Positions 1-10,073 of a DNA stretch of 64,000 nucleotides are shown here, in pieces. The stretch is taken from contig VTPC01091259.1 of the NCBI GenBank assembly GCA_011009095.1, forward strand, positions 159,645-223,644, written 5' to 3'. The position numbers and the translations under genes are program-made. Below the pieces are notes generated by a model that made no database searches, was not told the origin of the DNA, and saw only the letters and a list, made by a program, of their open reading frames with translations. Within the stretch, counting starts at the first letter, position 1; every line of letters starts with the position of its first letter. Source of the DNA: Ignelater luminosus (Eukaryota; Arthropoda; Insecta; Coleoptera; Elateridae).

Positions 1-344
1 AAACAAAAAAATACGCAGACCTAGAGGGGTCTCATAATTTTTCTGTCACGCTTCATAGCATACAGTGTGATTTATGGCACGAGACGAAAAATGAAAATTC
101 GTATTCAGCTTGACATTTTAAGCATAAAACACACAATGACTTTTTTCGATTGTACTTCGCTTTTGAGATATCAAGGCAGGAAGTTCTCCAAAGTTAATTT
201 GTGTTTCATTAAAAGTTAAATTGTGGAAATCGCGTGGGAACAAAATAATTGTTTTGGCAGTTTCACTACTTTGCTCGTGATTAAACAAGATAAAAATTGT
301 CCCGTGAATGCAATTCCGTAACGAAGAATATGCAGCTATTATTT

Positions 345-650
345 TTGGGTACATTACGCAACATGATGTGATTTCAGCACGACGATGCATCAGCGCATGC
401 TGCAAGAAATGTTGTGGGATGGTTAAACAATCATTTCAACAGGAAGTGGATTGGTAAACATGGTCCAATTCCCTGACCTGCTAGGTTGCCAGATCTAAAT
501 CCATTGGATTTTTATATATGGGGCCATGTAAAACAAATAGTTTATGCAGAGGAATTCCACTATGAAAAACAATTGCAAGAAAGAATTATGACTGCTACAC
601 TTCAAGTTGCAAACGAACAAAAGTTTGATCTATTCACTAGTTTTTCGCCT
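345..650 (+). pseudogene. mariner-like transposase, C-terminal half (decayed)
   Basis: This is a remnant of a Tc1/mariner (IS630-type) DDE transposase, the nuclear enzyme that cuts and pastes its own element. The piece around the second catalytic Asp reads QHDDASAH, where the family has W-F-Q-Q/H-D-G-A-P-A-H; a stop codon replaces the Trp just before it. The third acidic site follows as PDLNPLDFYIWGHVK, a clear match to the family's S-P-D-L-N/T-P-L-D-F-F-L-W-G block. The PDLN part is open from about 489 to 830, and a frame change separates it from the upstream part. The N-terminal helix-turn-helix domains and first Asp are not seen upstream. It cannot be functional. The assignment to this superfamily is firm; the subfamily is not determined. 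Confidence 0.8.
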
Positions 651-1222
651 CGTGCTATAAATCACACTATATCTAAATACTTGGCCATAGTCCTGTTGTC
701 TAGATACAGTCCGCTTCCTTCAAGACGCTATTATTGGGAAACTCGACCCGACACCAAAAAAGCCTTTGTTAGCAATTCCTTGTCAAATAACAAATTTGAA
801 AGTATTAGCAGATTAGGCCATTTACATCATTAGAATCGTGACAACAAAAGCTATCCAAAACAATTTTAAATTGTTTTTCCACCTATTTAAAAAAATGTGG
901 TTGATGAAGGTTCCTCGAAACTGAAACGTTGTATAGGAATCTTGTTAGCATATTTTAATGGAAAACAAAAGGTGGCAATGGAAAAGTGGTTTTAGTTTTC
1001 CTATATCTCTTCAAATAAATAAAAGAAAGAATAATAACGAAAATCGAGAAATCTACTTTTTTTTAAAGATCTCTGAAACTATCTATATCAAAGATATCTA
1101 GATTTTGCAAACGCCAACAAAAAGGTCCTATAAATAGCCAACTTTCATCCCGTTTAACCGATGCTGTATCTCTTACCGTTTCCAAGATCCCCACGCTGCG
1201 CATCTTTATTTTGGACACCCTG
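345..1222 (+). mobile_element. 3' half of a mariner-like element, family M1
   Basis: The element runs from the transposase remnant through an A+T-rich 3' region to a terminus reading GGACACCCTG at 1213-1222, followed by TA. That is the inverted form of the common insect mariner end TA-CAGGGTG. The 3' region, about 824-1222, is present again in inverted orientation at 23255-23655, sharing long runs such as the block around 'tctttcttttatttatttgaagagatat' (read on the minus strand here). The left end is not visible; bases 1-340 match nothing I recognise. Truncation on the left may be biological. Confidence 0.7.
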
Positions 1223-1284
1223 TATAGGATATAGGATTAGGTAACAAAATGGCACTAGCCTTTGTTCCGTTTTTGCCTAGATAG

Positions 1285-1602
1285 ATTGTGAACATGTGGT
1301 ACTTATACCGTCAAGCCCTCCAAACACGAGACGAAAATATTTCATTGTTGGAATTTCGTAGGAGAATAGTGTTGGCAAGTTTATCTCCACCACCATCAAA
1401 TTCAAACATTGAGCCTAAACCAAAATATCTGTGAAATGTGTTAAAGGAAATTCATTCTGATGGGGAAGAACACCGGATTGAAAAACAAGAAACACAGCGC
1501 CGCTGTTGTGGAAAATGTGGAGAGTGCACCAAGTTTTCATGTCTGAAATGCAACGTAGGACTATATCCAGAGGCGTACTTTCGCCAGTATCATCAAAAGT
1601 AA
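1285..1602 (+). pseudogene. piggyBac-like transposase, C-terminal fragment
   Basis: This is the last ~105 codons of a piggyBac-family transposase. It opens with IVNMWYLYRQALQ, matching the family's conserved V-N-x-W-x-L-Y segment at the end of the DDD catalytic core. A LLEFRRRIVLASL helix follows. It ends in a Cys-rich zinc-binding tail, RRCCGKCGECTKFSCLKC, then a Y-H near the stop at 1600-1602; the family ends C-x2-C...W/F-C-x2-C...C-x2-C-F-x2-Y-H. One in-frame TGA at 1432-1434 breaks the frame. The catalytic aspartates and the N-terminal part are absent upstream, where the mariner terminus lies instead. No TTAA-flanked terminus could be assigned. The family call rests on the Cys pattern and the preceding helix and is fairly secure. 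Confidence 0.7.
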
Positions 1603-1794
1603 GATTTGCAGATCGTAACATGCTTTATCCTTTTTTGATAATTTTTTAATAAAAATATGATATAAACTTGTGTTTATTTACTTTGTAACAAAGTTACTGA
1701 AAATTATACAGAGCTTACAAGAACATTTAATTGTTTTAGTTGAATTTATCTAATTTAGTTTTATCTGTGCATTCGCAAACCGCCAATAAGCACA
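1603..1794. other. no recognisable gene
   Basis: A+T-rich sequence after the piggyBac remnant. It may hold the piggyBac 3' untranslated end, but no terminal repeat was found. Confidence 0.4.
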
Positions 1795-2181
1795 TGGTGC
1801 TTAGGCGACAGCCGCGATGCAGCGAACATTTCTAGTATGTCTTATCCAAATTTTATTGAAGTTTTTAATTTAAGAATAATTAATTTCTGGAGCCAAGGCA
1901 CATTGATTAACAAGAATTTAATATTTGTTAGATTGCATATAATATACTGTTTATTTTGAGACAAATTATATCTCGTTTCCGAATAATTGGTAAAATGTAT
2001 TTTTACCACATCCGCTATAGATTAAATGTTTGATCGTTAGGATTAATTACGGTCAATTTATACCGTTAATTTTTATTCATTAATGTAAAAGGGAAAAAGC
2101 AAGCCATAAACTACTTCCCACTACCTCCGCTTGCTTTTCCCCACTACGCTTAATTTGTTAGCGTGGGGGGAACCTCTGGGG

Positions 2182-2189
2182 TATATAAG
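2182..2189 (+). promoter_or_regulatory. TATA box of repeat A1
   Basis: TATATAAG lies 84 bases upstream of the ATG at 2266. The same box sits 94 bases upstream of the matching ATG in copy A2, so it is conserved despite heavy divergence around it. Confidence 0.5.
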
Positions 2190-2265
2190 CAAATACAGGA
2201 GCACCGAAAGGGAGTTCTGCTCGATCCATTCTTCTCCGCTCCAGCAGTAGCAGAGGTAACTACAA

Positions 2266-2289
2266 ATGAGTATTCAAGGGTTGGTAAGT
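2266..2289 (+). other. conserved ATG micro-exon with splice donor, repeat A1
   Basis: An ATG opens the codons M-S-I-Q-G-L and runs straight into GGTAAGTAC, a near-ideal 5' splice donor (GTAAGT at 2284-2289). Copy A2 has the same six codons and donor at 12457-12480. This looks like a short leader exon that would splice into a body now missing. Only the sequence conservation is seen; splicing is inferred. Confidence 0.45.
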
Positions 2290-2371
2290 ACCCTGATAAC
2301 CACTAAGGTGCACTCCTGTACCCTCCACCTTACCCTTACCGGTTCACCGCACCTGTCATCTCCGTCTACCG

Positions 2372-2670
2372 TCTCCTTCTCTCCTTCCTGGCTCGGAATA
2401 CGACCATCGGACAGTACACTTCAGGCATCCACCGCGGTCCAATCTCAGAGCGGCTGCCCAGTGCCGGCGAAGTTTGCTTGAGGCGACCATCGGGCTGGAC
2501 AGTGTAATCTTCTTTCGTCTCTCTCTCTGTCTCTCCTTCCTGGTTCGGGATACAACCACCGGCGCAGTACGCTCGAGGCGTCCGCCGCGGTCCAAACCCA
2601 GAGCGACTGCCCAGTACAGGCAAAGTTCGCTTGAGGCAACCTTCGGTCTGGACAGTTTCGTCCCCTGCCA
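2372..2670 (+). repeat. tandem duplication inside repeat A1, period about 152 bp
   Basis: Two adjacent diverged units. 'ctccttcctgg' begins at 2381 and again at 2533; 'ctggacagt' at 2495 and again at 2648. Each unit carries 'ccgcggtcca', 'gcccagt' and 'gcttgaggc'. GC content is well above the surroundings. The open frames on both strands here arise from this composition and are not treated as genes. Confidence 0.75.
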
Positions 2671-3000
2671 CCTCTTGCCAACCCTCTTTAGGGCACGTGA
2701 CCCGATCCGAAATCCGACCACCCTTCTGGGCTTGCATTAATTCTTCCACGCTTGCTGCACGGCCTGGGTAGATGTAGAGTTTGGCTTCGCACCCGTTAGC
2801 TTGTATATAGATGTAGTACACCCGCATGTGTTAATATAGATATTGCTTGGACTATTGGTGTTTTATTATTGAAGGCGCTACAGCAGTGTGATTTCAGCCA
2901 ATCGACCCCTGGAGTGCCGTATCTCCATCGTAGCTACTTGGTGAGCCCTCGTCTGACCGTGTCAAGGACAAGGTGGGGGAGTAAACCTCCTTTTTAAATC

Positions 3001-3020
3001 TGGCGCCCGAGACCGAACGG
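3001..3020 (+). other. possible tRNA primer-binding site
   Basis: TGGCGCCCGAGACCGAACGG begins with TGGCGCC, the form complementary to a tRNA-Lys 3' end that primes many insect and vertebrate LTR elements. It sits about 25 bases past the last base conserved between A1 and A2. Its position supports an LTR boundary just upstream, but no internal coding region follows. Confidence 0.3.
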
Positions 3021-3021
3021 A

Positions 3022-3829
3022 AGAGTGTCGCATAGGTACGACCACCGTCCAACGAACGAGAAAGTAAAATAAAAGCGTCACAACTTATTAATTTCCATAT
3101 TGCCCCGCGTATGATTACCATACGTCAAGAAAGATATCAAACCTGTGGTTTTAAGCAAAATTATAATTTTTTCATTAAATGATACGTTCATATTAACAAC
3201 GTATCAAAAATTGAGGCAACAACTCCAAATAAAAATAACTAACCAAAACATATAAAGTATTTCTTTTCTTCGCCTTATATAAAAGATGTAACACCAAAGA
3301 TTATATCTATTTTCAAGAATGATTACTTCAAAATTGCAAAAAAAGAAATGTTAAAACGATAAAATCACTTTATACGAAATTCAAAGGCAAAATTTTTTTA
3401 TTAAAAAGATATAATGTCGTTTACAAAATTCCTTTCAAAATTATTGTTTACAATGCATTGCAAGACTTTTCGAATACAAAGATTTTACATGTTGAGAATA
3501 ATTTTAAAAAACGTTTGATTCTTGAAATGATAGAAATTAATAAAAAATCTAATTCCATATACTTATAAACAAACTGACATGGAAGATTTTTTCACAATTT
3601 ATTCGTATAGGTATTCTTTTCATCCATACTAAAAATAAATAAAACAGATTATTAAAATAAGAAATAATTTTGCAAATGTTATTAGATAATGATAAAATAT
3701 ATGTAACATTTTGTTATTCTTTCATAATCATAAATGTCACCATCTTTGTTTACATATAAAAAACAAAATTTTCTACTTTATACAGATTCTATTTTTAAAG
3801 TGATATTAAGATACTTTAATTGTTATATA
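3022..3829. other. A+T-rich DNA, nothing recognised
   Basis: About 800 bases of A+T-rich sequence with no open frame of note and no match to other repeats in the window. Confidence 0.5.
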
Positions 3830-4124
3830 TACAGGGTGTTCGACAATTGGTGAAACAGCCATATTCCCAACGTAAATCTGAGACAAAAATTTTTATCAAA
3901 GAAAGTTTCTGGATGCGTAATTGATCTTCGATAAAGCAGTTTAAGAACTTTAAATCTGGCAACATAGAAAGAACATACAAACAATAATTATGAAGATCCA
4001 GTAACTAAATAAACGTCACTTGATTTATCGAGGATTTAAAACAAATTAATAAACTTATAAATTATAAATTTACTCGAATTGATCGTAAGAACTAAACTTA
4101 GTATAACTTAGTTTAACAAATGTT

Positions 4125-4350
4125 CAAATTGTCCTCCGTTAGCTTCCAGGCAGGCATTTGCTCCCAATGGTACTGCATTATTTACATTTCTAAGCATTTG
4201 TGGAGTAATTGTAATTGTACACGGTCTATTATTCGTGCTTGCGGATCTTGTAAACTTTCTGTAGGTGTTTGGTAAACCGTTTCCTTACGAAAAAATCCAA
4301 ATAATTTAAATCAGGAGACCGCGGTGGTCACAATATAGGGCCATTAAAGT
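4125..4350 (-). pseudogene. mariner-like transposase, C-terminal part
   Basis: Translated on the minus strand, this holds RSPDLNYLDFF, the block with the last catalytic Asp (family: R-S-P-D-L-T/N-x-x-D-F-F). It is followed by a V-Y-Q-T-P segment and a helix starting with D-P-Q-A-R-I, the normal end of this transposase. The reading frame differs from the N-terminal piece, and the central part with the first catalytic Asp is scrambled. The element therefore encodes no working enzyme. Confidence 0.7.
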
Positions 4351-4659
4351 TAAAGTATTTCATTTTATGTTACTCATAATTTTTATGTAGGCAACATTTT
4401 TTGCTTTGACAATAATTATTCTGTTCGCCTTTTCTTGTCGATTACACGTTCCTTTAAAAGTTCGTCTTTTATTTATTTTAAATTCTAAAGCTTGTATTTA
4501 TAGTAGATATTTGAGACTTCTCAACAATTACAACCTATCCAACGCTGCGAAAAGTTTTCGTTTAACCATCTCCTGCCGTTATAGGCATAATGAGCTGGTC
4601 CATTTCGCAGATTGAGTGGAAAATCAGTTCATTAACAAATTGCAAACAATTTTCTTCAT

Positions 4660-5148
4660 TCAGGAATTGTGGTAAAAATGAAATCCAATAATGTTGCCTA
4701 CTAGTACTCCCATCCAAACACTTAAAGAGAATCTGATCTGGTTTCTAGACGTTCTCGTACAATGTGGATTTTCGTGAACCCACTGATGCATACTATGACA
4801 ATTAAAAATACCGTCTACACTACAAAAGTGGTACCGATATACAAAATCAGCTTTTAAAACATTATGCACAGTGGAATTGCTGGGAATATTAAATCGGCAA
4901 GCAACTCCTCTTGTACTAAGTAGTTCCAGGTTCTTCAGGAACACTTTACAAAATTTGTTCTTCTTGTCCAGACGAGTTCGCGGAGCACCAACATTAATTC
5001 TGTTTGGTATCATTTGACCTGTCTCTCTCGAACGCCGATCCAGTCTTCTAAATAGGTTTGCTGACAGTGGGCGACGATTTGAAAACCTCAAGTATCCAGC
5101 TTTTGCGGCATTATCATTTCCTTTGCAAACCCCATAAAACCAATACAT
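4660..5148 (-). pseudogene. mariner-like transposase, N-terminal part
   Basis: A 162-codon open frame inside element M3. It starts with MYWFYGVCKGNDNAAKAGY, matching the N-terminal helix-turn-helix (DUF4817-like) of insect mariner relatives, where a W/F-x-Y-G-x-C/N-x-G-N-x-x-x-A pattern is standard. FPNRR-type and R-x-R-E-T-G motifs follow (residues ~22-45), then a V-G-A-P-R-T linker and a second DNA-binding segment. From about residue 105, ADFVYRYHF and the H-x-W-V-x-E-N-P segment lead into the catalytic core. The frame then breaks; the C-terminal piece is annotated separately. An ATG at 5148 and the family-typical N-terminus support this start. Confidence 0.75.
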
Positions 5149-5509
5149 ATCGGCATATTCGTCGAAACTAAACTCTATTGTTTACCAGTAAATGGTTCCG
5201 ATGAAAAACTAAAATTATGACAGATAATAAGATTTTTGCCGAAAGCATCAATTTTCAGATCAATAAAATACAACATTTTAGATTTGCTATTGTTTTACAA
5301 AATCTGCCGATAATATCCTTTCGTAAGCAAGCGCGAGGTGTAAAAAATGCCGGTTTTTTATTTTATGGGATATTTCTTATTCAAAACTTCCAACTTTGAT
5401 TTGCTCGTGAGGAAAGAGGAGACATCCAAGAAATTTTTGTACCAGACTTTTCTTCTTAGTTCTAGTCAGGGAATCTTTCCTGTTCTGCCCATTGTCGAAC
5501 ACCCTGTAT

Positions 5510-6180
5510 AAAAATCAAGTCAAATAGGTATTGGTAATCCTTTACTAACCTGGATTCAGTCATATCTTTGCAACGGAAAGCAAAAGGTGTTGGTAAATGG
5601 GATCTAACCTAAGCGGATTAATATAATTTAAGGCGTTCCAGAAGGGTCTCATCTTGAACCGATTCTTTTTTCTCTGTATATCGATGGCATAGGTTCTGCG
5701 ATAGTTAATTGTTCGGTTTTTGCTCTATGCCCACGATTTAAGGACGTATAAGAGTACTTCTGTAAAGTTGGCAGACCCTTTGCTACAAGATGACTTAAGA
5801 TTCTTGGTCATCTTAGTGCAGGGATAAGAATTTAGAACTGATAATTGCAAATCAGTTAGGTTTTCACGAAAGGTAAATCCTCGTACTGGTATTTATGTAA
5901 TATCAAATGTTACTTTGGAAAAAGTTTCTTGTATAAGAGGCTTAGAAGTGCTTTTAGATCAGTGTTTCACTTATAGTTTACACCTTGAAGGTATAGGGGA
6001 AATAGGATGACTGGATACACAATTCGTGAAAGTCAAGTATTTAATAATATTAGCGCATTATACTTATACGTTTCTCAAGTTCGTTCTTTGTTAGAGCACT
6101 ATTCTGCTATTTGGCCCCTTTATCATAAAATGCAAATTTCTAGACTTGAACATTACAAAACAGATGTATTAAATTTTCTG
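5510..6180 (+). pseudogene. Jockey/CR1-type reverse transcriptase remnant
   Basis: A frameshifted scrap of a LINE ORF2. GIGNPLLTWIQSYL at the start matches the segment after the first RT catalytic Asp, and GVPEGSHLEPILFSLY matches the G-V-P-Q-G-S-x-L-G-P block. The YADD-containing stretch that should follow is not preserved. The far end, SALYLYVSQVRSLLEHYSAIW, is the typical thumb-region segment preceding the C-terminus. Both the endonuclease and the start of RT are missing. It begins right at the mariner M3 boundary. Confidence 0.7.
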
Positions 6181-6299
6181 CTTTAAATGTCATCATCATC
6201 ATCATCAGTGATTTTCTGCTTGAGCATGTTCCCAGCTGCTACGCTATTACTCATGGTCGGATGCCTTTCTTTCATAGCCGCATATCCTTTGCCGTTCTT

Positions 6300-7060
6300 C
6301 AGATCCTCGAACATCTTCACTCTTCTCCTTCCTCTTCTTTTTGTTCCATTTACCTACTACCCTTCCAAAACGTCCTTCAGTAAATTGCCCCCTCTACGTA
6401 CATGCCCAACCCAACTCTTTTTCCTTTCCTGGATGGTAAATAATACCCTTCTCTCTCGCCAATCTTTCTTAACACATCTTCATTTCTTGCTCTGTCCATC
6501 CGCTTGATCTAATGCAATATTTTCCAAATCCACATTTCAAAAGTTTCTATTCTCTTCCTATCTTTCTTTAACAATGTCCACGTTTCACAGTCGTACAAAA
6601 ACACTCCAGACAAAGCAAATAGCCATCCTTTTTCAAAGCTGGACATCCTTCCCTATACATCTGACCATTGTAATCACGTCTCTTCTGCCAACACCTTTCC
6701 GGAACCCAAACTGCTCAACCACCGCATTCTCCTGCATTACATTCCTCAACCTCCTGTTCATAATTCGCAATAAGATCTTGGCTGTATGTTCTATTAAGGC
6801 AATCGTCCTGTGCTCTCCACATTTCCTTGTACTTTTCTTATTTGCTAGCGGGATCATTTCAGTCTTTAAAAAGTCCCTCAGCTACTCTGCACTCCTATAT
6901 ATTTCTCTAGACAATGATGTTATTTTCTTCACTCAATTTTCCTGCAAGCACTTCAGTAGTTCTACTGGTAATCCATCTATTCTCAGGGCTTTACCCTCTT
7001 TCATTTCCTTCATAGCCGCTATTACCTTCTCTTCCATAATGTTCCCCCCCTAAGCAGTCT
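6300..7060 (-). pseudogene. LINE reverse transcriptase, start and C-terminus only
   Basis: The open part (6857-6633) reads HRTIALIEHTAKILLRIMNR then EQFGFRKGVGRRDVI, corresponding to the R-T-I-x-L-x-x-H-x-x-K and Q-F-G-F-R blocks of RTE reverse transcriptase. After DVQL the frame ends, and within about 60 bases the sequence has jumped to ETFEMWIWKILH and KRMDRARNEDVL, the C-terminal R-R-I-E-A-F-E-M-W block. The segments carrying F-V-D-x-x-K-A-F-D, the G-x-x-Q-G block and the YADD box are therefore missing. The protein cannot polymerise. Confidence 0.7.
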
Positions 7061-7367
7061 AGTTCCACTTCTTCTTCACACTCAACCTTTAAATGTTTGG
7101 GTTTTTCAGTAGTTTTGTACAGGTACTCCTTCCATCTGTTAAGCACTTGCTTCTCATCCTTTAATACCATAAATTACTGTTTTTGTCCTTTACTTTTTTA
7201 CAACATCCTTCCCTTTTCTTTCCATGCAGGGTCCAACGTTTTATTATATTATTATAGACTGTCTCTGTCTATTTGTTTCTTTTCTCAACTCTGTGTTCAG
7301 TTTTCTGAACATTTTCTTATCGTCTTCAGTATCCAACTTTTTAAATTTTCTTCTTTCTTCTATTTTC

Positions 7368-8232
7368 TCAATCAATTCCTATTATCTGTGGTTTCGTTGG
7401 CCCTTTCCCTTTTTTATATCTTATGCTTTCCTCACATACTGTTTTTACACCTGTTTTTATTGCGGTCCATCGTTTTTCCACATTGTTGTTGTTATGTGAT
7501 TCCAACTTTTCTATTTTCTGTTCAATCTTTACACCGATGTCTGCCTTATTAATTTCTTTTAGCTTCTCCAGGTTCCATTTTCTTTTCATCAAAGCTCTCT
7601 TCACTCTTTTTAACCTTACTTCAAATTCTGTCATTATTAGCACATGTTCACTGTTGATATCTGCACTAGGTAAACCGCACACTTTTTTCACATTTCTATA
7701 CCGTTCATCTACTAAAATAAGGTCTGTTTGCTTTATGTACCTGTCTCCAGGTGACTTCCACGTGCACAACCTTCTCTTATGATTCTTAAAACAAGTGTTG
7801 GTAACTGTCATTTTCTTTTTTTGCAAAATTCTAGCGGCCTTTCACTTTTCTCGTCTCGTTTTCCAAGTCCGTATTTGCCTACCACTTCGTCGACTCCTCC
7901 TATACTGTCATTTCAATCACCCATTACAACAGTACAACATTCTCTGCCTTCTTCCAAGATATTATGAATCCTTCTATATACTTCTTCAATCTCTTGGTCA
8001 TCATAGTCTTTGGCATATAGACTTGTATGACTAGAAATGCCTTTGGTGTTGCATTAATTTTTACTGCTATTACCCTATCACAATCGTATATTACCTTACA
8101 CCTGGAGAGCTCCTTGTTGACCAACAGTCCAACTCCATTTCTTCCTCTCTTACCACCACTAAAATAAAAGGTCGCATCTTCACATACCTCTTCGCTTTCT
8201 CCCTCCCATCTTGCTTGACTTACTCCTATCAT
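7368..8232 (-). pseudogene. LINE apurinic-type endonuclease domain
   Basis: Two minus-strand frames form the endonuclease (exonuclease-endonuclease-phosphatase fold), which nicks target DNA during LINE integration. The first (8232-7924) starts MIGVSQARWEGESEEV and continues FSGGKRGRNGVGLLVNK, matching the I-G-x-S-E-T-R-W and G-G-x-x-G-x-G-x-x-V catalytic blocks. The second (7826-7368) holds TNTCFKNHKRRLCTWKSPGD and later DINSEHVLI, the W-x-S-P-G and S-D/E-H blocks; the final catalytic Asp of S-D-H is replaced by Glu. The piece between, with the G-D-x-N motif, is out of frame. Similar proteins are often misannotated in insects as craniofacial development protein 2. Confidence 0.7.
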
Positions 8233-8264
8233 GCAATATCAACTACAATATATCACACTGCAGT

Positions 8265-8695
8265 AACCCTTCAGGTTAGGTGCAATTACATAAACTTATG
8301 TTTTATTTTCAAAATACTTAATTGACTATTCTGATATATTAAATAGCTTTTTTTTAAAAATGTGGGAGGATTTATCTTAAGGAATCTTTATTTCGTAAAT
8401 GTACCATTCCACCGTACTCCCTATGGGTTGTTTTCGACAAAATCTTAATTACTAGATTAGTTCAAAGGTACAGAAACCTAAACTATTTTGGAATATCCAT
8501 AAATATGTTTAAATCCGTTACTAGAAAAAAACTTAATATGTAATTTAATAAATGCAGGAAATATAATGTAACTGATTAAGTGTCTGTTATAATTTTTATG
8601 TAATTCGGTTTGTACTAATAGCTGCATGGTTATATACTAATTTTTGTAAAGGTTAATTCCTAAATAAATGTATCACTAGTATTATTATTAAACGA
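8265..8695 (+). other. possible LINE 3' end
   Basis: A+T-rich stretch. A phrase near 8490 (YRNLNYFGISINMFKS in one frame) followed by a long A+T tail ending in TATTATTATTAAA resembles a LINE 3' terminus. The evidence is weak. Confidence 0.25.
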
Positions 8696-8754
8696 CAGAG
8701 AATGAGATAATGACAAGAGGAATATTTTTTTATTTAATTTTGGCATCAACTGCA

Positions 8755-8925
8755 AGGAAATATGGTTCCGTGGATTCGATCCCAGATACAAGAAATTTGT
8801 TCCCGGCTCGTCTCCAGGTTCCAACTCACGTGCGTCGTTTCGCTCTGTGTATGCCTATTTACTCCATTTAAAGTGTGTTATGACAGGTGTCATCACCGCT
8901 ACACCATCCGGGCCGATAAAGAAAT
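8755..8925 (-). repeat. mariner-type terminal segment, family M4 copy 1
   Basis: This is the inverse of 43956-44135. Shared blocks are 'cccg(t)ctcgtctccaggttc(c/t)aact', 'tttgctctgtgtatgc(a/c)tatt' and 'ggcaggtgtcat(a/c)a'. The partner copy ends in a TA-CAGGGTGATGC terminus; this copy has lost it. The short open frames here are incidental. Confidence 0.6.
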
Positions 8926-9080
8926 TGTTGAAGGTTTTGATAATTTATTGGGCCGTGCTATCTAAACGAAAGTCAGATAATTATTACGTATTCAATGTTC
9001 TAAAAGTACAAAGTTCCAAGGAATTACAAAGCTATTTACATAATTCGGATACTAATTTTGGTTTTTCAAAAGGGAGTTAA

Positions 9081-9301
9081 AGCTCATTTATTTGATGAAT
9101 TTATTCAAATCTTATTCTATTCTATTCGAATATTGTAATCAGAAATCATAATTTCAGATGAATGTAAGCTGAAAAATACTGTAATAACACATACTTATAA
9201 AATAATGTTACATAAAAACGAAACCAAGATACCAAAATGCTTTAATAAGACAAAATGTATAGTATTATCAAAAAGTTGTGATTGCAGTTTAGAAGACACC
9301 A
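9081..9301. other. nothing recognised
   Basis: A+T-rich flank of the nonautonomous transposon at 9302. Confidence 0.4.
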
Positions 9302-9897
9302 GGGATGCGTTCGAAACAAACACTCCAGATAGAGTATCTTACAGCTGTGTCACTATGGTGTATACCCACAGGGTGTCATCCTAGTAACAACTATTTATGA
9401 ACGCAAAAGAATGTTGGGTGATTTATTTGTAACCTAACTTTACTTTCGCATCCATCAAAAATGCCAATGCAGCAGTAAACAATTTTGTGATACTTCTTTT
9501 GTAGATAATTCCGAAAGTGGAGGTGCTACAGCACTAGTTTAAAACGTAAAATTAAAAAAAATATTCGTATTTCAAATTACATAGAAATTAGCACTATTAA
9601 TGTTTTCAGCCATTAATTTAAGGGTATTGTAAACGAGCAACAAATTAATAAAAATGCAAAACATAGCCTCAAACTCCACTTATTCTCACAATATTCACGA
9701 CTATCATGTGTTGATATCATCACACCGATCACACCAGTTCAGATTGCGGTAATTATGGATGACACTTACTAAAGCTCGTAGACATTTATGAACGGGTGAC
9801 AGTATATTACCAGAGTTACACTTCAGCCGTTTTTGAACGCTTATTATTCACCCAGTTGACACCTGGATAACAGGGTGACTATTTCTGAACGCACCCC
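9302..9897. mobile_element. nonautonomous DNA transposon (MITE-like), 596 bp
   Basis: The left end is GGGATGCGTTCGAAAC and the right end is the inverse, GTTCAGAAAT-type, finishing ATTTCTGAACGCACCCC. Inside both ends 'tgaacg' and 'gggtg/caccc' words recur: 'tatttatgaacgca' near 9396, 'ttatgaacgggtga' near 9787, 'tttttgaacgc' near 9830 and 'acagggtgac' near 9870. GGGNGCGTTC ends are used by several DNA-transposon superfamilies (PIF/Harbinger, hAT, P); the flanks give no clean target duplication, so I leave the family open. There is no coding content. Confidence 0.6.
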
Positions 9898-10073
9898 AGA
9901 GGAACGAAATTTTACATCTAAAACACATGGAATATCGTTACAAATTTCTGCAGAAAGTCATCTTTATATAAATTTTCTCCGGGTAGAAACATAACATTTT
10001 TGAAGATACGTCTTGGAACATTTTAAACCGTTGTACAGTACTTTTTTATATTAAAGAAGACTAACAGAGTGTT
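9898..10073. other. nothing recognised
   Basis: Short A+T-rich interval between two repeat-like segments. Confidence 0.4.

Larger units (their letters stand above)
1795..2980 (+). mobile_element. LTR-like repeat, copy A1 (possible solo LTR)
   Basis: About 1.2 kb that recurs in the same orientation at 11936-13061. Shared landmarks in order are: TGGTGCTTAGGCGACAGCCG (A2: CTGCTTAG...CCAGCG), a block around 'tatttgttaga', a TATATAAGCAAA promoter box, an ATG followed six codons later by a GTAAGT donor, a GC-rich repetitive middle, 'tctttagggcac', 'cgcttgctgcac', 'ttggtgttttatt', 'gcagcagtg', and GTGAGCCCTCGTCTGA near the 3' limit. A TG-type start, central TATA box and repetition as separate copies fit a retrotransposon LTR, and a possible primer-binding site follows at 3001. 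No gag or pol is attached, so a solo LTR is the simplest reading. An unrelated repeat with its own promoter is the alternative. Confidence 0.55.
3832..5506 (-). mobile_element. mariner-like element with both termini (family M3)
   Basis: A 1,675-bp DNA transposon. The left end reads CAGGGTGTTCGACAATTGGT from 3832, and the right end is its inverted counterpart, finishing ATTGTCGAACACCCTG at 5491-5506. The inverted match extends about 27 bases with four mismatches. TA flanks both ends (3830-3831 and 5507-5508), as expected for Tc1/mariner. The transposase lies on the minus strand. The right TIR abuts a Jockey-type RT remnant that starts within about 10 bases, so the element may have landed in or next to that LINE. 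Confidence 0.85.
6187..8250 (-). mobile_element. RTE-type LINE, 5' end near 8250, internally deleted
   Basis: Reading on the minus strand, an endonuclease (8232 to about 7370) is followed by the beginning of the RT (about 7060-6633) and then directly by the C-terminal domain (about 6600-6300). The RT core with the catalytic aspartates is deleted near 6600. The 3' end carries a short GAT/TGA trinucleotide run (TCATCATCATCATCA on the plus strand at 6189-6206), a common way for RTE-like LINEs to end. The order EN-RT-C-terminus on one strand shows a single decayed element. Confidence 0.75.

Noticed and set aside
118-405. 95-codon minus-strand frame
   Set aside because: It is antisense to the mariner remnant at its left end and shows no recognisable motif.
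2266-2827. Overlapping frames on both strands in the GC-rich part of repeat A1, up to 153 codons
   Set aside because: Frames are open on both strands because of high GC and a tandem duplication; peptides have no domains and do not match the corresponding region of copy A2.
6187-7830. Long plus-strand frames (up to 159 codons) rich in Leu, Phe and Ser
   Set aside because: They are the complement of the minus-strand RTE LINE, whose domains are clear.
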